20,023 bases of DNA, from assembly GCA_016800925.1 (NCBI GenBank), contig JABCPU010000966.1:1-20023 (forward strand), in the 5' to 3' direction. Positions within the stretch are counted from its first letter, which is position 1. Each line of letters starts with the position of its first letter. Positions 16,447-20,023 of this stretch are shown here, piece by piece. A model generated the notes under the pieces. The model was not told the origin of the DNA. It was given only the letters and a program-made list of their open reading frames with translations, and ran no database searches. A program made the translations under genes and the position numbers. Source of the stretch: Suillus spraguei. Its lineage: Eukaryota; Basidiomycota; Agaricomycetes; Boletales; Suillaceae.

Positions 16447-18530
16447 CCGAGTCCTGAGTGCTGAGTGCCAAAACTTGAAACCCAAAACTTGAAACTCACA
16501 AAGTGTGAAGTACCGAGACCCGGGACCCAAAACCCTGGCATACAGTTTCAAGTTTCAAGTTTCCAAATTTTGGGGTTCAGGGTTTAGGGTTCGGGTTCCG
16601 GCACGAGGCACTTGTTACATTGCCAGGAATTCAGGATTTGGGTTCCAGGTTTTGGTACTTGACACTCGGTGAACTGTATAAGGAAATAGAAATTTTACAT
16701 GATACAGATTTGTGCGAGTTTCAAGTTTCAAGTTTTGGGGTTCGAGGTCTGGCACTCGGCACTTGTTACATTGCCAGAATTCAGGATTCGGGTCTCAGTT
16801 CTTGGTACTTGACACTCGGTGAACTGTATAAGGAAATAGAAAATTTACATCTTAGACATCTTTGCGAGTTTCAAGTTTCAAGTTGTAAGTTTCGGAGTTC
16901 GGGGGTTGTGTTCCAGCACTCGGCACTTGTTACATTGCCAGGAATTGGGATTTGGGTCCGGGTCTTGGTACTTGACACTCAGTGAACTGTGTAAGGAAAT
17001 AGCAATTTTACATGATACAGATTTTTGCAAGTTTCAATTTTGAAGTTTGAAGTTGAAGTTTGAAGTGGGGTTTCGGGTTGGGGTCAGGTTCCGGCACTCG
17101 GCACTTGTTACACTGCCAGGAATTCGGGATTCGGGTCCCGGGTCTTGGTACTTGACACTGGTGAACTGTGCAAGGAAATAGAAAATTTACATGATACAGA
17201 TTTTTGCAAGTTTCAATTTTGAAGTTTGAAGTTTGAAGTTTGGGTTCGGGGGTCAGGTTTGGCACTCGGCACTTGTTACACTGCCAGGAATTCGGGATTC
17301 GGGTCCCGGGTCTTGGTACTTGACACTCGGTGAACTGTGCAAGGAAATAGAAAATTTAAATGATACAGATTTTTGCAAGTTTCAATTTTGAAGTTTGAAG
17401 TTTGAAGTTTCGGGGTTCGGGGTTCATGCCGGCACTCGGCACTTGTTACACTGCCAGGAATTCGGGATTCGGGTCCCGGGTCTTGGTACTTGACACTCAG
17501 TGAACTGTGCAAGGAAATAGAAAATTTTACATGATACAGATTTTTGCAAGTTTCAATTTTGAAGTTTGAAGTTTGAAGTTTGGGTTTGGGTCGGTTTGGC
17601 ACTGGCACTTGTTACACTGCCAGGAATTCGGGATTCGGGTCCCGGGTCTTGGTACTTGACACTGGTGAACTGTGCAAGGAAATAAAATTTACATGATACA
17701 GATTTTTGCAAGTTTCAATTTTGAAGTTTGAAGTTTGAAGTTTCGGGTTGGGGTCAGTTCCGGCACTCGGCACTTGTTACATTGCCAGGAATTCGGGATC
17801 GTCCCGGGTCTTGGTACTTGACACTCGGTGAACTGTGCAAGGAAATAGAAATTTACATGATACAGATTTTGCAAGTTTCAAGTTTGAAGTTTGAAGTTGA
17901 GTTTGGGGGTCGGGTTCTGGCACTGGCACTTGTTACATTGCCAGGAATTGGGATTTGGTCCCGGGTCTTGGTACTTGACACTGGTGAACTGTGGAAGGAA
18001 ATAAATTTTACATGATACACATTTTTGTGAGTTTCAAGTTTCAAGTTTTGGGTTTGGCTTTGGCACTCGGCACTTGCTACATTGCCAGGAATTCGGGTCT
18101 CAGGTCTTGCTACTCAACACTCGATGAACTGTGTAAGGAAATAGAAATTTTACATGATATACATTTTTGCGAGTTTCTGTCACATACCGTATTTCACACC
18201 CCATCTCCACTATGATCTCTGGCCCTGATCTCCATATCTCCGGACCTCCGGACCTCCACAGCTAGCCTGCCAACCCTAAATTCAGGATTTGGTCTCAGGT
18301 CTTGGTACTCAACACTCGGTGAACTGTGTAAAAAATAGAAATTTGTACATGATACAGATGTTTGTGAGTTTTGAAATTTCAAGTTTTGGGTCTGGGCTTC
18401 GGCACTCAGCACTTCATACATTGCCAGGAATTCAGGATTTGGGTCTCAGGTCTTGTTACTTGACAATTGGTGAACTGTGTAAGGAAATAGAAAATTTACA
18501 TGATATACATTTTGTGAGTTTCAAGTTTTA
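16447..18530 (-). repeat. Satellite B array, right arm (twelve units, inverted)
   Basis: The gaactgt anchor recurs at 16671, 16821, 16984, 17163, 17332, 17502, 17667, 17830, 17986, 18126, 18321 and 18472, mostly 140-180 bp apart. Units between about 16990 and 17990 share a variant absent on the left: ttttgaagtttgaagtttga instead of caagtttcaag, and intact CpG-rich ttcgggattcgggtcccggg. These are a recent local amplification. Units from 18000 onward match the left arm unit by unit. Module C sits at 18176-18283. Confidence 0.85.
18176..18283 (-). repeat. Module C in right arm (single copy, inverted)
   Basis: It reads ctccggacctccggacc in the plus strand. It matches the left copy at 13550-13656 almost perfectly over its length and into the next B unit, which fixes the alignment of the two arms. 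Confidence 0.75.
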
Positions 18531-18690
18531 AATGTGTGGATCAAATTCCTTTTATTGTCTCACATTTTCTGAGTCCCGAGTGCAGAATCACGAGTGCCAA
18601 ACCTCGAAATTGTGGACTACCAGATGTCAGAGTTCGGGGTTCAGCACTAAAAATGTGGGTCAAAGTCTTTTTATTGCCTCACATTGATTC
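18531..18690 (+). repeat. Flipped satellite A module, right arm
   Basis: This is the mirror of 12766-12930: aaatgtgtggatcaaattcc, then ttttattgtctcac, in the orientation opposite to the A array that follows. The flip point near 18690 reads attgcctcacattgattcac. Confidence 0.7.
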
Positions 18691-20023
18691 ACACATTTTG
18701 AGTGCCGAACCCTGAACCCCAGCACCTGGCACTCAGGACTCGACACAAAATGTAAAGAATTTAAAACCTATCTGTTGAGTCACCTTGTGTGGGTGCGGGT
18801 AACAATGTGAAACATATCAATCCATACATCTTAAGTGCCGAACCCCGAACGCCGGCACCCGGGACTGGGACTCATCACCATGTGAAAATATTGATCTACA
18901 TATTTAAGTGCTGAACCCCAACCCCTGGCAGGACTTAGAACAATGTGAGGCAATACAGAGATATTGATTCACACATATTGAGTGCCGAACCCCGAACTCT
19001 GGCACCCAGCACTCGGGACTGGCCTTGGACTCATAACAATGTGAAAGATATTGATGCACATATTTAGACACCAAACCCTGAACTCCGGCACCCGGCAGTC
19101 GGGAATCGGGACTCAGGCCTCATAACAATGTGAAAGATATTGATCCACATATTTTAACACCGAACCCCGAACCCCAGCACCTGGGAGTTAGAACAATGTG
19201 AGGCAATCCAAAGATATTGATTTACACATGTTGAGTGCCGAACCCGAACTCCGGCACCCAGGAGTTAGAACAATGTGAGGCAATACAAAGATATTGATTT
19301 ACACATGTTGAGTGCCAAACCCCAAACTCCGGCACCCGGCACTCGGGGATCAGGATTCGGGACTCATAACAATGTGAAAGATATCGATCCACATATTTTA
19401 TGTGCTGAACCCTGAACTCCGGCACCCGGGAGTTAGAACAATGTGAGGCAATACACAGATATTGATTTACACATGTTGAGTGCCGAACCCGAACTCCGGC
19501 ACCCGGCACTCGGGACTCAGGCCTTGGAACTTATAACAATGTGAAAGATGTCGATGCACATATTCTATCACCGAACCCCAAACCCCGGCACCGGGAGTTA
19601 GAAATATGTGAGGCAATACAAAGATATTGATTTACACATGTGGAGTGCCGAACCCCGAACTTCGGCACCCGGCAGTTGGGAATCTGGACTCGGACTCATA
19701 ACCATGTGAAAGATATGATCCACATATTTAACCACCCAACCCCAACCCCAGCACCCGGGAGTGAGAACAATGTGAGTCAATACAAAGATATTGATGTACA
19801 CATGTTGAATGCCGAACCCCGAACTCCGGCACCCGACACTCGGGACTCGGGACTTGGTACTCATAACAATGAGACAGATATCGATCCACATATTTTAACA
19901 CCAAACCCCAAACACCGCCACCCATGAGTTAGAACCATGTGAGGCAATACAAAGTTGAGTCCCGAATTACGATCACTGAGTGCCGGGTTACCATGTGAGG
20001 CAATACAAAGATATTGATTACAC
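18691..20023 (-). repeat. Satellite A array, right arm (inverted), running off the window
   Basis: It is the reverse complement of the left A array, with the same two alternating monomer types (for example gaggcaatacaaagatattg and aacaatgtgaaagatattga). The units next to the junction (18690-19010) match left 12430-12760 at roughly 94-95% by eye. The outer end lies beyond the window, so arm length is unknown. Confidence 0.85.

Larger units (their letters stand above)
10950..20023. repeat. Very large inverted repeat built of satellites A and B around an AT-rich core
   Basis: The sequence right of about 16319 is the reverse complement, module by module, of the sequence left of about 15398. The order is A array, flipped A module, B array with module C, inner arm, core, inner arm, B, C, flipped A, A. 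Landmarks that match inverted are the tccggaggtccggag module (13550-13656 against 18176-18283), the A/B junction (12758-12995 against 18470-18690) and the inner arm. Compared by eye, several stretches are about 94-99% identical. The arms are not simple copies: B copy number, a 361-bp duplication and a pyrimidine-rich insert differ. The right arm continues beyond the window. Confidence 0.85.

Noticed and set aside
16570..16605. ggtttagggttcggg resembling telomere repeats
   Set aside because: There is a single TTAGGG-like word inside a satellite unit with no tandem run.
16620..18531. Many short open frames with shared words such as LPGI and ELCKEIE
   Set aside because: They are translations of satellite B units; stops occur at unit boundaries in other copies and indels change frame from unit to unit.
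10950..20023. Palindrome as a sequencing or assembly artefact
   Set aside because: Arms differ in unit number, in a 361-bp duplication, in a 1.2-kb insert and by scattered substitutions, and a 920-bp unique core separates them. A read-through artefact would give near-identical arms.

Overview
The window looks like a gene-poor, repeat-rich stretch of a basidiomycete (Agaricomycetes) nuclear genome. A Boletales such as a Suillus or Rhizopogon relative is my best guess. It rests on three things seen here: a decayed Ty3/Gypsy pol of the agaricomycete retropepsin/RT type, a decayed WD40 to HET-like gene whose wording I associate with Boletales, and a 48-nt GTAAGT...CAG intron typical of basidiomycetes. 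The taxon is inferred from remembered family features, not from a search. I see no tRNA, rRNA or CRISPR array.

Layout, left part. Positions 1-2343 are a broken Gypsy pol (protease tail, RT, damaged RNase H) with no integrase. An LTR-like unit follows (2419-3431, TG...CA, candidate 5-bp duplication aagtg) that carries a chain of hairpins with paired base changes. Next comes a decayed host gene (about 3989-7160) whose recognisable parts are a WD40 stretch, a helical linker and an LSHRW-type HET start. It is split by a convincing solo LTR at 4695-5559, with ends TGTTA...TAACA and a 5-bp duplication ccatg. On the minus strand at 7548-7237 lies a small two-exon gene, the only plausibly intact coding unit. 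A 70-77-bp tandem repeat (7963-8250), a possible eroded LTR and featureless sequence fill 8.2-10.4 kb. A minisatellite with an exact 105-bp higher-order period lies at 10433-10805.

Right part. From about 10950 to the window end the DNA forms one very large inverted repeat. The left arm reads satellite A, then satellite B. The centre is a 920-bp AT-rich unique core (15399-16318) bounded by 128-bp inner arms with five mismatches. The right arm reads B reversed, then A reversed, and runs off the window. A pyrimidine-rich insert (about 14008-15250), probably another LTR, interrupts the left arm. Regional arm identity looks like 94-99% by eye. The plan of core, inner repeat and outer repeat recalls inverted-repeat centromeres of some yeasts and also foldback transposons; which it is, if either, cannot be settled from sequence alone.

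The genes here do not form an operon or pathway. The window is best read as a graveyard of retroelements and one allorecognition-type gene, next to a structured satellite palindrome. Most of the stop codons in the pseudogenes look like C-to-T changes at CpG, as expected where repeats are methylated.
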